Positions 1-8,721 are shown, counted from the first letter of the stretch. The stretch is DNA of 64,000 nucleotides from Flavobacterium akiainvivens (GCF_001278115.1 NZ_LIYD01000005.1:1846807-1910806); one strand, 5' to 3'. Notes: generated by a model from the letters alone, not told the origin. Numbers and translations are program-made.

Positions 1-119
1 CCCCGCTCTATTTTGAGGTAATTTTTATATTCATTTATATACCGCTGCCACGCCGCCATCCTCCGGTTAAAGTTATGTGAATTAAGAATTTCTTCGCAAA
101 ATAGCCAATTTTATTCAAA

Positions 120-127
120 TAATTTTG
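120..127 (+). promoter_or_regulatory. Putative -7 box (TAATTTTG)
   Basis: The octamer TAATTTTG matches the Bacteroidota -7 consensus TAnnTTTG and lies 26 nt before the ATG at 154. No clear TTG -33 box is visible at the usual distance. The rest of 1-153 shows no gene. Confidence 0.45.
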
Positions 128-153
128 ATTTCACAAAACTAAAACTTAAAAAG

Positions 154-768
154 ATGAAACTATTTAAATTATTATCGGCAGGGGCATTAATGCTTGGAGC
201 CGTAACCGCAACTTCAGCTCAGGACACGAGCAACTCAACCCTTTCGCCAAGCTTTGGTGTAAAAGGTGGTGTTAACTTTGCCACAGTATCTGGCGATGAC
301 CTGGGTAACCCAGATTCAAGAACCAGTTTTCATGCAGGTGTATTTGGAGAGTTCCCTGTAGCCGAAATTTTTTCCCTACAGGTAGAGGCACTTTATTCAG
401 GTCAGGGGTTTGACCTTGATTTTGAAGGCCCGGATGGCGATAAAGCAGAAGTTCAGCTAGATTACATTAACGTGCCGGTACTGGCTAAATTTTACCTTAT
501 GGAAGGCTTAAGTATTGAAGCGGGCCCGCAGTTTAGCTTTCTGGTAAATGACGAGTTTGATTTTAACCCCAACTCAGATAACGGCGATGTTCCCCTTGAC
601 AATGTAGACATTAACAAGTTTGATTTTGGTGTAACCGGTGGCCTTACTTTCCAAACAGCCATGGGTCTTTTTGCTACAGCAAGATACACCCAGGGGCTTA
701 GCGAAATTGTAGACAATGTAGATGCAAAAAACGCTGTTTTTCAGGTTGGTGTAGGCTATAAATTCTAA
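154..768 (+). CDS. PorT-family outer-membrane beta-barrel protein
   Basis: The 204-residue product starts with a typical signal peptide (residues 1-22, ending ATSAQ). It continues as alternating amphipathic strands and ends in an aromatic residue (GVGYKF), as expected for a barrel folded by the BAM complex. The motif order FGVKGGVNFA, LDYINVPVLAKFY and AGPQFSFL matches the OMP_b-brl_2/PorT-like family, so it should sit in the outer membrane; its function is unknown. Genes at 1628 and 2180 share the same motifs, giving a local family of three. An A-rich leader precedes the ATG. A hairpin downstream separates it from the convergent gene at 852. Confidence 0.85.
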   Translation: MKLFKLLSAGALMLGAVTATSAQDTSNSTLSPSFGVKGGVNFATVSGDDLGNPDSRTSFHAGVFGEFPVAEIFSLQVEALYSGQGFDLDFEGPDGDKAEVQLDYINVPVLAKFYLMEGLSIEAGPQFSFLVNDEFDFNPNSDNGDVPLDNVDINKFDFGVTGGLTFQTAMGLFATARYTQGLSEIVDNVDAKNAVFQVGVGYKF

Positions 769-795
769 ACCATAGCAACATAATTAAAGTAAAAA

Positions 796-825
796 ACCTC
801 CCGTTTCCGGGAGGTTTCCGTTTTT
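796..825. terminator. Bidirectional terminator
   Basis: An 8-bp stem (ACCTCCCG at 796-803 with CGGGAGGT at 808-815) is flanked by an A run on the left and a T-rich stretch on the right. It lies between two convergent beta-barrel genes and can serve both strands. Confidence 0.8.
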
Positions 826-851
826 AAAATATAAATATAAATCAGAAAAAA

Positions 852-1469
852 TTAAAATTTGTATATAATACCAAAGTTAATATTGGCAAGGTCAAGGCTT
901 ACGTTAAATGCATTTGTTGTTTCGGCACCATCAATATCAAGTTTTCTTGTGCTGTAATTTATAAAGCCAAATGTAGCCTCTAATGCCAGGTGCCTGGTTA
1001 CAAAATAGTTAAAGCCGGGAGCAAATTCAACATCAAAAGCATTTACAGTAAAGTCTGTAGCCCAATCCATATTACTCTCCTGTTTTGTGGTTGCATAAGC
1101 CGCTGAAAGCTCAGTAAATATTGAGAAATTACTGGCCGGGGTAAAATAGTACCTGCCAAAAACACCCGCCTCAAAAGTGCTTGTCTTTGTTTCGTATGTA
1201 GTGCCTAAAAAGCTGTCTGTCTGGTCAGACTTTTGAGACCTATAGCCAAGGCCAACACCAAGTGCTATATTTTCGCTAACAAAATATCCTGCTTTTGGGG
1301 CTACAGTAAACTGGTTTGCTTTATAGTCGCCGGTTTTTTGTGTGCCAAAGCCAACAGTTCCTGAAATAAAAGCATCGCCTTTTAGAAAACCTGAAGCCGG
1401 TTCAGTTTCCTGTGCAAATGCAACAGTAATGCATAATAAAGTACTGAGTGAGAATAGTAATTTTTTCAT
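852..1469 (-). CDS. Outer-membrane beta-barrel protein
   Basis: The 205-residue protein has a signal peptide (residues 1-19, cleavage after VAFAQ), repeated beta-strand segments such as APKAGYFVSENIALGVGLGY, and a terminal KF. These features fit the small OmpA-like or OMP_b-brl class (PF13505-type) rather than the PorT-like family of its neighbours. It should be an outer-membrane porin-like or structural barrel with no assigned substrate. It is convergent with the gene at 154 and divergent from the gene at 1628, so it is probably a single-gene transcript. Confidence 0.8.
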   Translation of the reverse strand: MKKLLFSLSTLLCITVAFAQETEPASGFLKGDAFISGTVGFGTQKTGDYKANQFTVAPKAGYFVSENIALGVGLGYRSQKSDQTDSFLGTTYETKTSTFEAGVFGRYYFTPASNFSIFTELSAAYATTKQESNMDWATDFTVNAFDVEFAPGFNYFVTRHLALEATFGFINYSTRKLDIDGAETTNAFNVSLDLANINFGIIYKF

Positions 1470-1600
1470 TGGTCTAAATTGTTTGGTTATAACTTTTTAA
1501 CAAGAATTTACATTACAACAAACGTGCCACTATATTTAACTTTTGAGCTGTTTAATGCCAAATTAGGGTTAAACATCATTACAATTAGTACTACTTTATT

Positions 1601-1608
1601 TACATTTG
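1601..1608 (+). promoter_or_regulatory. Putative -7 box (TACATTTG)
   Basis: TACATTTG is an exact TAnnTTTG match 19 nt before the ATG at 1628. It would drive the tandem barrel genes 1628-2152 and 2180-2725. The -33 box is not obvious. Confidence 0.5.
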
Positions 1609-1627
1609 TTATATAAACCAATAACAC

Positions 1628-2152
1628 ATGAAGAGAGTATTACTTGCAGCGGCTATGGCACTATGCAGCTGTATTGCGGCAAATGCGCAGTTTGGCATAA
1701 AAGGCGGACTGAACTTTGCCAACCTGAAGGGAGATGCTGATGAAAACTTTAACGTTTATACAAACTTTCACATAGGCGGATTGTATGAAGCGCGTATTTT
1801 TAACCACGTGTATGTGCAGCCGGAATTACTGTATTCTGTTCAGGGTGCTAAGGTTAGGGATGAGGAAATAAAGCTTAACTACTTTACAGTACCGGTTATG
1901 CTTAAAGTATACCTTAACGGAAACTTCAACCTGCAGGCAGGCCCGCAAATGAGCATGTTGCTTAGTGAGTCTGATAATTTTGGGCCTTTCAGGAGTGAAA
2001 CCTTTGATTTTGGATGGGCCGGTGGCCTTGAGTTTTTTGTAACAGACGGATTTTTTATACAGGCAAGGTATTATGCCGGGTCTAACGAAATATCGGGCAA
2101 TACCGACCTGAAGAACAGGGTGGTTAGCGCCTCTATTGGATTTGTATTTTAA
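1628..2152 (+). CDS. PorT-family outer-membrane beta-barrel protein
   Basis: This 174-residue protein has a signal peptide (1-20, ending ANAQ) followed by FGIKGGLNFANLKGD. LNYFTVPVMLKVYLNG and AGPQMSMLL in the middle and a C-terminal GFVF mark the PorT-like OMP_b-brl_2 family. It is shorter than the paralogue at 154 because one extracellular loop is reduced. Only 27 nt separate it from the paralogue at 2180, so the two are probably co-transcribed. Function beyond an outer-membrane barrel cannot be read from the sequence. Confidence 0.83.
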   Translation: MKRVLLAAAMALCSCIAANAQFGIKGGLNFANLKGDADENFNVYTNFHIGGLYEARIFNHVYVQPELLYSVQGAKVRDEEIKLNYFTVPVMLKVYLNGNFNLQAGPQMSMLLSESDNFGPFRSETFDFGWAGGLEFFVTDGFFIQARYYAGSNEISGNTDLKNRVVSASIGFVF

Positions 2153-2179
2153 AACCCAACTATAACTAAAACAATAATT

Positions 2180-2725
2180 ATGAAAAAACTGATTGTAGCA
2201 GCAGCCCTTTTTATGGGTGCTTTAACCGCACAGGCCCAAGGACTTAACTTAGGTATTAAGGCAGGTGCCAACTTTGCCAACTTTAACGGCGATGTAGATA
2301 CCGATGGTATAACCAGCTTTCACGCAGGTGCCGTGCTGGAGCTTAACATTGTACCTATGTTCTCGGTTCAGGCTGAAGGTATGTTCTCTACCGTGGGTGC
2401 AGAGTATGATAATGCCTTTGGTGCCGCCGAAGACATTAACCTTGATTATATCTCGGTTCCGGTGCTGGCTAAGTTTTACGTACTGCCTAATACACTAAGC
2501 TTTACTGCCGGCCCACAGTTTTCGTTCCTGGTAAGTGATGCCGGTGATATCTTCGAAACCAAGAAGTTTGAACTTGCCGCATCGGGTGGTGTAGAGCTTA
2601 AAATCATTGCCGGGCTTTTTGCACAGGCGCGGTACAACATAGGCCTTACCAACGTTAACGACAGCACTGTAGCAGGCGACGTTAAGAACGGTGTATTCCA
2701 GCTTTCTGTAGGATACTTTTTCTAA
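2180..2725 (+). CDS. PorT-family outer-membrane beta-barrel protein
   Basis: This is the second of two tandem barrel genes (181 residues). It has a signal peptide ending TAQAQ, then LGIKAGANFANFNGD, the family core LDYISVPVLAKFYVLP and AGPQFSFLVSD, and a C-terminal YFF. The core is closest to the paralogue at 154, which points to local duplication. A terminator-like hairpin follows the stop, so the transcript probably ends here, before aroQ. Confidence 0.85.
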   Translation: MKKLIVAAALFMGALTAQAQGLNLGIKAGANFANFNGDVDTDGITSFHAGAVLELNIVPMFSVQAEGMFSTVGAEYDNAFGAAEDINLDYISVPVLAKFYVLPNTLSFTAGPQFSFLVSDAGDIFETKKFELAASGGVELKIIAGLFAQARYNIGLTNVNDSTVAGDVKNGVFQLSVGYFF

Positions 2726-2747
2726 AATTTTTGATAAAAATTCAAAG

Positions 2748-2780
2748 AACCGGTTTGCCCGATGGGTATAACCGGTTTTT
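2748..2780 (+). terminator. Rho-independent terminator of the tandem barrel genes
   Basis: Two AACCGGTT arms (2748-2755 and 2770-2777), with an inner TGCCC/GGGTA pairing, are followed by a T run. Confidence 0.75.
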
Positions 2781-2863
2781 TATTTTGATTTACTGTTAAA
2801 TTATTCATTATACCCAATCATATTTGTAAGGATACTTTTATTTTTACATATAAATAAACACAA

Positions 2864-3286
2864 ATGGAAATCATTATTATTAACGGCCCTAACCTCAACC
2901 TGTTAGGCACCCGTGAACCCGAAATATACGGCGGCCGCACTTTTGACGATTACATGGCCGAACTGCAACAAAAGTTTCCTGATATCAAACTGTCTTATTA
3001 CCAGAGCAATATAGAGGGCGAAATCATCAACAAGCTGCACGAAACGGGCTTTACCCATACGGGTATCATACTCAATGCCGGGGCATATACCCATACCTCA
3101 ATTGGCATTGGCGATGCTATAAAGGCCATTACCACCCCCGTTGTAGAAGTGCACATAAGCAATACTTTTTCGCGCGAAACCTTTAGGCATCAGTCGTTTA
3201 TATCGCCGGTATCGGCAGGAGTCATTATTGGCTTTGGCCTGAAAAGCTATGAGCTGGCATTACAATCATTCATTTACCGTACATGA
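2864..3286 (+). CDS. aroQ: Type II 3-dehydroquinate dehydratase
   Basis: The enzyme converts 3-dehydroquinate to 3-dehydroshikimate, the third step of the shikimate pathway, in the cytoplasm. The 140-residue length is normal for the type II dodecameric family. It opens with IIIINGPNLNLLGTREPEIYG, with the catalytic Tyr22 inside it. Asn71 and His77 lie in LNAGAYTHTS, and the catalytic His97 lies in VEVHISN. The stop codon overlaps the next start in an ATGA at 3283-3286, so the DUF5686 gene downstream is translationally coupled although functionally unrelated. Confidence 0.96.
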   Translation: MEIIIINGPNLNLLGTREPEIYGGRTFDDYMAELQQKFPDIKLSYYQSNIEGEIINKLHETGFTHTGIILNAGAYTHTSIGIGDAIKAITTPVVEVHISNTFSRETFRHQSFISPVSAGVIIGFGLKSYELALQSFIYRT

Positions 3287-5751
3287 AGCAATTAGCCGTT
3301 ATACTGTTCCTGTTGTTGGGCTATGTTACTGTAGCCCAGGTTAAAGGCCGTGTTACCGATGCCAAAGGCAACCCCGTGCCCTATACCGCCATTACCGTTC
3401 AGGGAACTTATACCGGTACTTCATCTAACGAAAACGGCTTTTACCAGTTAGAGCTCGCTAAGGGCAAATACATCCTCGTTTTCAGGTCTATTGGGTTTAA
3501 AACCAAAGAAATAGCCATCACTGTAACGCAACAGCCCCTCAATCAGAATATTACCCTTGAAGCCGAAAGCTATACCCTTCAGGAACTGGTTATTGGCGAT
3601 GTAAACCCGGCTAAAGACTTTATAACCAGCGCCATAAAAGCGCGAAAGGCTAATGCTGCCAAAACCGCTGAATATGAGGCTGATTTCTACTCCCGTGGGG
3701 TAATGCGCCTCAAGAATGTACCTAAGAGCATACTGGGCCAGGAAATAGGCGATTTAGGTGCCTCAATAGATACTACAACGCATGAAGGTATACTGTATCT
3801 ATCTGAAACAGTGTCGCATATAAAATATAAAGACGGCAGGCTCAATGAGCGTGTTGTTGCCAGCAAAACTAGCGGCGATGACGAGTACAGCTACAACAAT
3901 GCCGATGCCGCTAATTTTGACCTGTACCAAAACTACCTGCCCTTTCAGGTTAATGTAATATCGCCCATTGCCGATAACGCCCTTAACTACTATGATTATC
4001 AACAGGAAAGCACTTTTAAAGATGCTGGTGGCCAGCTGGTTAGCAAGATAAAAGTAACCCCAAAAAGCACCAATACCCCCACCGTTAGCGGCTATATTTA
4101 CATTGTTAACAACACCTGGGAGGTATATGCCGCCGAGCTAACCGTTTTGGGCAGCAACATACGCCAACCGTTACTTAACACACTGACCATCAGGCAAAAT
4201 TACAGCTACAACACTACGGCAAAACTGTGGAGCAAAAGCGTACAGGTGGTAGAGTTTGAACTTAGCCTGCTCGATGTAAAGTCCTTAGGTACATTCACTT
4301 ATGTATACAGCAACTACAATTACAGCCCGGGTTTTACCAGAGACAGCCTTACCGCCGAGATTCAATACTTTGAACCAGAGGGCAATACACGTCCTGACAG
4401 CTACTGGGCAGCCAACCGCCGCATACCCCTAACCCCCGAAGAACAAGCCGATTACGCTAAAAAAGGTCGTCTTGAGGAACTTGCCAAAACCAAGTCCTAC
4501 CAGGACAGCATAGACCGCGGCCGCAACCGCTTTAACTGGACATCGCCCATACTGGGGTATACCTACCGCAATACCTACGATAAATGGCAGCTAAACTTCA
4601 TTGGCATTGCCAGAAGACTGGCTTTCAACACAGTACAGGCCTACTGGCTGGGTCCGGGGGCATCGTTTACCAAGTTTCATGATAATAACGGCTACACTAC
4701 CGTTGGCGCCGACCTCAACTATGGTTTTGCCGAGAAACGCCTGCGTGCTACGGGTTATATTACCCACAAATTCAACAACATAACCAAGCGTACCGTTACC
4801 CTTAGCGGAGGCAGCAGTATAGAGCAGTTTAACCCCGAAAAGCCTATAAACAAGATAGTTAACAGCATCAGCACCCTCTTTTTCAGGGACAATTACATGA
4901 AGCTGTACGATAATAACTTCCTGAGGGTCAACTATGAAGAAGAGGTTCTAAACGGCCTGTACCTGTACGGCAGCTTTGAGTATACCCGCCGCAGGTCGCT
5001 GTTTAACAACACCAACTTCAGTACCCTTAAAGATGCCTACAAACCCTACATGAGCAACAACCCCATGCTGCTTAATGATGACAACACAACTCCGGCCTTT
5101 ACACAGCACAATATGCTAAAAGCCAGCATTATGGCACGCATCAGCTTTGGGCAAACCTACCGCACCAGGCCCAATGGCAGGGAGACCATAAGCAATGATA
5201 AATACCCCCGCGTGTACCTTAAATATGAGAAGGGTTTTGCCGCCAGTATAGACGATTACAATTTCGACCATCTATCGGCAAGGGTAACGTATGATACTGA
5301 TTTTGGGGACGTTGGTATACTTGGCACCAACTTCCGTGCAGGAAAATTCTTCAATTCCGAGGGGATGTCTTTTGTAGATTACCGCCATTTTAACGGCAAC
5401 CAAACCCATGTGGGCCGTAGCGAGCGCTACCTCAACGTGTTTAACTTCCTGCCTTACTACACACATAGTACTGATAACCAATACCTTGAAACACATCTGG
5501 AACACCATTTCAACGGGTACTTAACCAATTCTGTACCGCTGTTTAACAAGCTAAACTACTATCTTGTAGCAGGTTACCACGCCCTTGCAATGCCCGACCG
5601 CAACCCGTATATGGAATTTACCATAGGGCTCGACAATGTGGGCTGGGGCAAATTCAGGTTGTTGCGCATTGATTACATCCGTTCTTATGAAGGAAAATTC
5701 TTATCAGACGGGGTAGTTTTCGGGCTTACATTTATCGACTTCCTCGAATAG
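3283..5751 (+). CDS. DUF5686 family protein with carboxypeptidase-like N-domain
   Basis: The 822-residue protein has a signal peptide (1-18, ending VAQ). A CarboxypepD_reg-like beta-sandwich follows (about 20-105, with GRVTDAKGNPVPYTAITVQG). The rest is the long DUF5686 region, with EADFYSRG and LKNVPKSILGQ near residue 130 and a beta-rich C-terminal barrel-like half. It is probably an outer-membrane protein of unknown role. The start overlaps the aroQ stop by 4 nt. A close paralogue lies at 9981-12479 with the same domain order and many shared motifs. A repeated block of about 50 bp begins at its 3' end. Confidence 0.85.
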   Translation: MKQLAVILFLLLGYVTVAQVKGRVTDAKGNPVPYTAITVQGTYTGTSSNENGFYQLELAKGKYILVFRSIGFKTKEIAITVTQQPLNQNITLEAESYTLQELVIGDVNPAKDFITSAIKARKANAAKTAEYEADFYSRGVMRLKNVPKSILGQEIGDLGASIDTTTHEGILYLSETVSHIKYKDGRLNERVVASKTSGDDEYSYNNADAANFDLYQNYLPFQVNVISPIADNALNYYDYQQESTFKDAGGQLVSKIKVTPKSTNTPTVSGYIYIVNNTWEVYAAELTVLGSNIRQPLLNTLTIRQNYSYNTTAKLWSKSVQVVEFELSLLDVKSLGTFTYVYSNYNYSPGFTRDSLTAEIQYFEPEGNTRPDSYWAANRRIPLTPEEQADYAKKGRLEELAKTKSYQDSIDRGRNRFNWTSPILGYTYRNTYDKWQLNFIGIARRLAFNTVQAYWLGPGASFTKFHDNNGYTTVGADLNYGFAEKRLRATGYITHKFNNITKRTVTLSGGSSIEQFNPEKPINKIVNSISTLFFRDNYMKLYDNNFLRVNYEEEVLNGLYLYGSFEYTRRRSLFNNTNFSTLKDAYKPYMSNNPMLLNDDNTTPAFTQHNMLKASIMARISFGQTYRTRPNGRETISNDKYPRVYLKYEKGFAASIDDYNFDHLSARVTYDTDFGDVGILGTNFRAGKFFNSEGMSFVDYRHFNGNQTHVGRSERYLNVFNFLPYYTHSTDNQYLETHLEHHFNGYLTNSVPLFNKLNYYLVAGYHALAMPDRNPYMEFTIGLDNVGWGKFRLLRIDYIRSYEGKFLSDGVVFGLTFIDFLE

Positions 5752-5805
5752 TGTAATTTCTTACATTTTAAGAAAATTTTAACGCTAATTTTTCACTTTT
5801 GGACT
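5743..5805 (+). repeat. Dispersed 3'-flank repeat, copy A
   Basis: This block begins at the end of the DUF5686 gene and matches, in inverted orientation, the block following fabH at 60596-60657. The shared segments are GTAATTTCTTACATTTTAA, then after 8 variable bases TAACGCTAAT, then TTTCACTTT. The two copies align over about 50 nt with few mismatches and sit directly after unrelated stop codons. Confidence 0.75.
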
Positions 5806-6054
5806 TTGAAATTCAGTTTCAAAGTCGAAAGTCAAAAGTCAGAAAGTTTTGGGGATGGAAAATCAGAATCTGAAACCAAAATTCATTCCAAAAAATTCGA
5901 TGAAAAATTTTTAGAAAATAATTTCATTTTAATTTAGAAAATTTTCGTAATTTTGCAGCATAGATTTTTCCTCCATACTGCCACCTAAATTTTTCCTTTC
6001 AATTTTCAGCTGTCTGAAAACCGGTTTTGCCGTTCTTTGAAATTTTGGGATAAA
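5752..6054. other. AT-rich intergenic region
   Basis: No gene is visible. Beyond repeat copy A it holds a 10-bp hairpin (GACTTTGAAA at 5802-5811 with TTTCAAAGTC at 5817-5826) followed by the stutter GAAAGTCAAAAGTCAGAAAG. A TAATTTTG promoter-like octamer at 5948-5955 points rightwards with no gene behind it, so a small transcript from here is possible but unproven. Confidence 0.5.
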
Positions 6055-6204
6055 TTATTTTTTCAGGCCGTCAATTTTAGCCCTGATAATTTTCATGGCA
6101 TCAGCGTGTAGCAATACCCTATCCGCGTCTATATCATCAAGACCTTGGTTTATGCTCTTTTTTTGAGCATCTGTCAATCCTGTATACCAATCTTTATTTT
6201 CCAT
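6055..6204 (-). CDS. Small antitoxin-like protein
   Basis: This 49-residue frame starts MENKDWYTGLTDAQKKSINQ and ends in IRAKIDGLKK. The arrangement AQKKSINQGLDDI followed by RVLLHADAMKIIRAKI resembles the small antitoxins of RelE/ParE-type pairs in Bacteroidota, which usually read GLxDIxxGRVxxHxxVMxxIxxK. The expected RelE-like toxin is absent downstream. Instead it follows the 93-residue gene at 6212 after 7 nt on the same strand, so the two look like one operon. It may be an orphan antitoxin or half of an unusual pair. The family call rests on pattern memory. Confidence 0.55.
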   Translation of the reverse strand: MENKDWYTGLTDAQKKSINQGLDDIDADRVLLHADAMKIIRAKIDGLKK

Positions 6205-6211
6205 AATAATA

Positions 6212-6493
6212 CTATTTCCCGCCCTCCAAATTTTTCTTGTTGCGGAAAACGCTGCTTTTAAAGTCCTGTAGCGGTTCGCGGTGGCGGTAGCGCTCTATGT
6301 CTTCCCAGGTGGCACACTTAACGCTCATGGTTTCGCCAAATATTTCCATAGGCAGGCTCACGGCTTCTACCCCGCTAAGGTCTTCCTTTAAAAAATACTC
6401 CATATCCTCAAGGCTGTAAAACCAGTCGCGGTCAAACTGTACTTTGTGTATCGAGGCATCTTTGCGCACTATGGCTTCGGTTATCTTTTTCAT
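6212..6493 (-). CDS. Small hypothetical protein, partner of antitoxin-like gene
   Basis: The frame can open at 6541, but the ATG at 6493 (MKKITEAIVRKDASIHKVQF) gives a more natural 93-residue soluble protein. It is acidic to neutral with WFYSLEDMEYFLKEDLSGVE and VKCATWEDIERYRHREPLQDF as distinctive stretches, and has no signal peptide or membrane segment. I do not recognise the family. A faint likeness of the WFYSLEDM segment to the N-terminus of BRO-type proteins is too weak to use. It lies 7 nt upstream of the antitoxin-like gene, which suggests a joint function. Confidence 0.6.
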   Translation of the reverse strand: MKKITEAIVRKDASIHKVQFDRDWFYSLEDMEYFLKEDLSGVEAVSLPMEIFGETMSVKCATWEDIERYRHREPLQDFKSSVFRNKKNLEGGK

Positions 6494-6627
6494 GGCGATG
6501 TATGTTGAGTAAACAAAGTTAAGCAATTTGTTGTTTGGCAACAGTGCGCAATACAGGCGTAAAGTTTAACATAAGTTCTGCGCCAATGCATTGTAAAAAC
6601 CTGTAAATTAGCGTAAACCTCAATCTT

Positions 6628-7647
6628 ATGAAACTTTTTATCCTCCTTTTGCTTTTGTGTACCTCAGCCATAAAAGCGCAAAATGTTGTTTTTGATGCAT
6701 CCGGCAGGGCAGTTTTTAAACGGGAATATCCGGGCAAAACCGCTGACGAAATTTACAAAGGCGTATATTCATTCATAACATCATATTACGGCTACCATGA
6801 AGAAAGAATGCAAGCCGACTCCATAACCAAAACATTACATCTACAAAAAGGCGAAATACTTGACGTGCTTTGCCGCAAATATTTTTCGGGTAAAAAACCC
6901 GAAGTAATAGGTGCTTTTGAAATGAGAGTACAAATTACAGATGGAAAAATTGATGGGTACATACAACACCTTAACTTTCACATTTATGGTTTAGACTATT
7001 ATATCGACTTTAAAAAACTACAATCCGGTGAGCCTGACCCTTTAATTTTTGAAAATGAGTATGAAAACTATTGCAACCAGTTTACAGCATTTTTAAACTG
7101 TATGTCGCGAGCTATTACTACCGGTATCTTAAAATATGAATTTGGTATTAACCTTAATAAAGCACTCTATAGCCAACAGCCGTTACAACTTAACGAACAG
7201 GGGATTGCTACAGCAATCCTGACCTTTGAAAAGGATGAAAGTACGTTGCAGTATCTTGTAGATTCTTTTTTACACAAACACTACTTTATGGGCATACCTG
7301 TAATTGAACAACCGGAGCCCAACGCAAAAACCATTGTTGTAGAGGGAGGGTTGTTTGATGTATTTAATAACAGGTCATCACATAAAACCAATCGTAATCC
7401 TATTATTAATGCATCAAACATAATAACCATTAAAGTTGATGGTAATACGGTTAGCCTTACTATACAGCACAAAGATTTTATTGATGATAACGACAAAATA
7501 ATCAGCGCCACTTTTAGTGATGCCCTGCATTCTAAAAACTATTTTAAAGGCACAACAGCCGAACAAAAGCAGTATTTAATCAAAAATTACAACACTTTTT
7601 TAAGCAGCCTTAAGTATTATATTGATAAGGGCGAAATGGGGCAGTAA
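6628..7647 (+). CDS. Secreted hypothetical protein
   Basis: The 339-residue product has a clear signal peptide (1-17, ending AIKAQ) and no further membrane segment, so it is probably periplasmic or surface exposed. It alternates charged and aromatic residues (HLNFHIYGLDYYIDFKK) with no catalytic signature that I recognise. Codons are richer in A and T than in flanking housekeeping genes. It is a single-gene unit divergent from the antitoxin-like pair. Confidence 0.7.
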   Translation: MKLFILLLLLCTSAIKAQNVVFDASGRAVFKREYPGKTADEIYKGVYSFITSYYGYHEERMQADSITKTLHLQKGEILDVLCRKYFSGKKPEVIGAFEMRVQITDGKIDGYIQHLNFHIYGLDYYIDFKKLQSGEPDPLIFENEYENYCNQFTAFLNCMSRAITTGILKYEFGINLNKALYSQQPLQLNEQGIATAILTFEKDESTLQYLVDSFLHKHYFMGIPVIEQPEPNAKTIVVEGGLFDVFNNRSSHKTNRNPIINASNIITIKVDGNTVSLTIQHKDFIDDNDKIISATFSDALHSKNYFKGTTAEQKQYLIKNYNTFLSSLKYYIDKGEMGQ

Positions 7648-7697
7648 AAGATTTCCGGTAGATACACATTAAATGTGTCTCACGCACAGATAATAAC

Positions 7698-8090
7698 CTA
7701 TTCTTCTCCTTTCTCAATAGCATCGCTGCCTAATTCTTCAACCGAAAACCCTGCATTTAAAATAGCGGTGGTATCTGTTATTTCTTTAGTAAAATCAACC
7801 GTGATTTTATTCGGGTCGAGGGTTGAATAGTACATTACATAAAAATGCTTGAGTTTATCCCTGTAATTATCCGGGCAATCATCATAGCCATTCTTAAATT
7901 TTACACCATCAATATAATACCTTACCCGCGCCTGAGATGATTTGTTAGCGTGGTAGCAATAGGTAAACTTGCAAATGGTTGTGCCCTTGTGCTCTGCTAT
8001 TTCTTTACGATAGGTATCTTTTCTCAGGGTAGCAAAAAGCACTACACCAATTAAAAAAACAAGCACAATGTAGCCACCGTATTTACCCAT
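7698..8090 (-). CDS. Membrane-anchored hypothetical protein
   Basis: The protein has 130 residues with one N-terminal hydrophobic segment (about 5-22, YIVLVFLIGVVLFATL). A small domain follows containing CKFTYCYHANKSSQARVRYYIDG and a conserved-looking DDCPDNYRDK. The Cys pair and Tyr-rich strands suggest a small beta domain on the periplasmic side. I do not recognise a family. It lies 18 nt downstream of the cytochrome b561 gene on the same strand and may be co-transcribed. Confidence 0.6.
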   Translation of the reverse strand: MGKYGGYIVLVFLIGVVLFATLRKDTYRKEIAEHKGTTICKFTYCYHANKSSQARVRYYIDGVKFKNGYDDCPDNYRDKLKHFYVMYYSTLDPNKITVDFTKEITDTTAILNAGFSVEELGSDAIEKGEE

Positions 8091-8108
8091 TTAATTTAGC
8101 TTTTACAG

Positions 8109-8684
8109 TTAAACCCTTGCCCCCTCCCCGCTTATTATCTTGCTTATAATGCCGCGTTCTTTATCGCCATCAGCCGCCACAACACCCACAAGGTGCAGGC
8201 CTATAAACGCCACCATGTAGTACAGGGAGAGCTTGTGTATTTCTTCATTAATATCGTGTATGCTGTCCGGGCCAAACTTAATAATAAGCCCGGTTAGTAA
8301 TGATGTAGCCGTAAAAACATAAAACAGCACATACACCCACGAGCGGAATCTTTGGTAACCCGTTAACCCACCCTTAAGCGGACTGTAAAACGCAGCGCCC
8401 TGCACACGGGTTATAACCATCCTGATGATAAAAAGGCCGCACAGCACATAACCCGCAATGGTATGCGTGTTCCACATGGGGCGGCGCACGTCTTTACCTA
8501 TCTTGCCGGCCAGGTCGTTATCTATGATCATACCTTCATTTTCCAGGCTGCTTTGAATAATGCCACCCATCTGGCCTTTGTTCATCCAGCCCAGGCGCAA
8601 TAATACCGTTAACAAAAGGTATAAAAACGTAAAGGCAATAGCCCAGTGTATAAGCCTGCTGGCTAATGAAAATCGTTTATCCAT
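8109..8684 (-). CDS. Cytochrome b561-type membrane protein
   Basis: This 191-residue protein has four hydrophobic helices. Four histidines are suitably placed for two b-type hemes: His13 (LIHWAIAF), His74 (WNTHTIAGY), His150 (EEIHKLSL) and His164 (GLHLVGV). This is the pattern of bacterial cytochrome b561 and Ni-hydrogenase b-type subunits. It probably moves electrons between quinone and a periplasmic partner that is not encoded nearby. The C-terminal tail GDKERGIISKIISG is typical of the Bacteroidota members. It lies 37 nt downstream of the cation diffusion facilitator gene. Confidence 0.82.
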   Translation of the reverse strand: MDKRFSLASRLIHWAIAFTFLYLLLTVLLRLGWMNKGQMGGIIQSSLENEGMIIDNDLAGKIGKDVRRPMWNTHTIAGYVLCGLFIIRMVITRVQGAAFYSPLKGGLTGYQRFRSWVYVLFYVFTATSLLTGLIIKFGPDSIHDINEEIHKLSLYYMVAFIGLHLVGVVAADGDKERGIISKIISGEGARV

Positions 8685-8721
8685 TATGTAGTTTGATTCT
8701 TATTTCGGATTATACTAAAAC

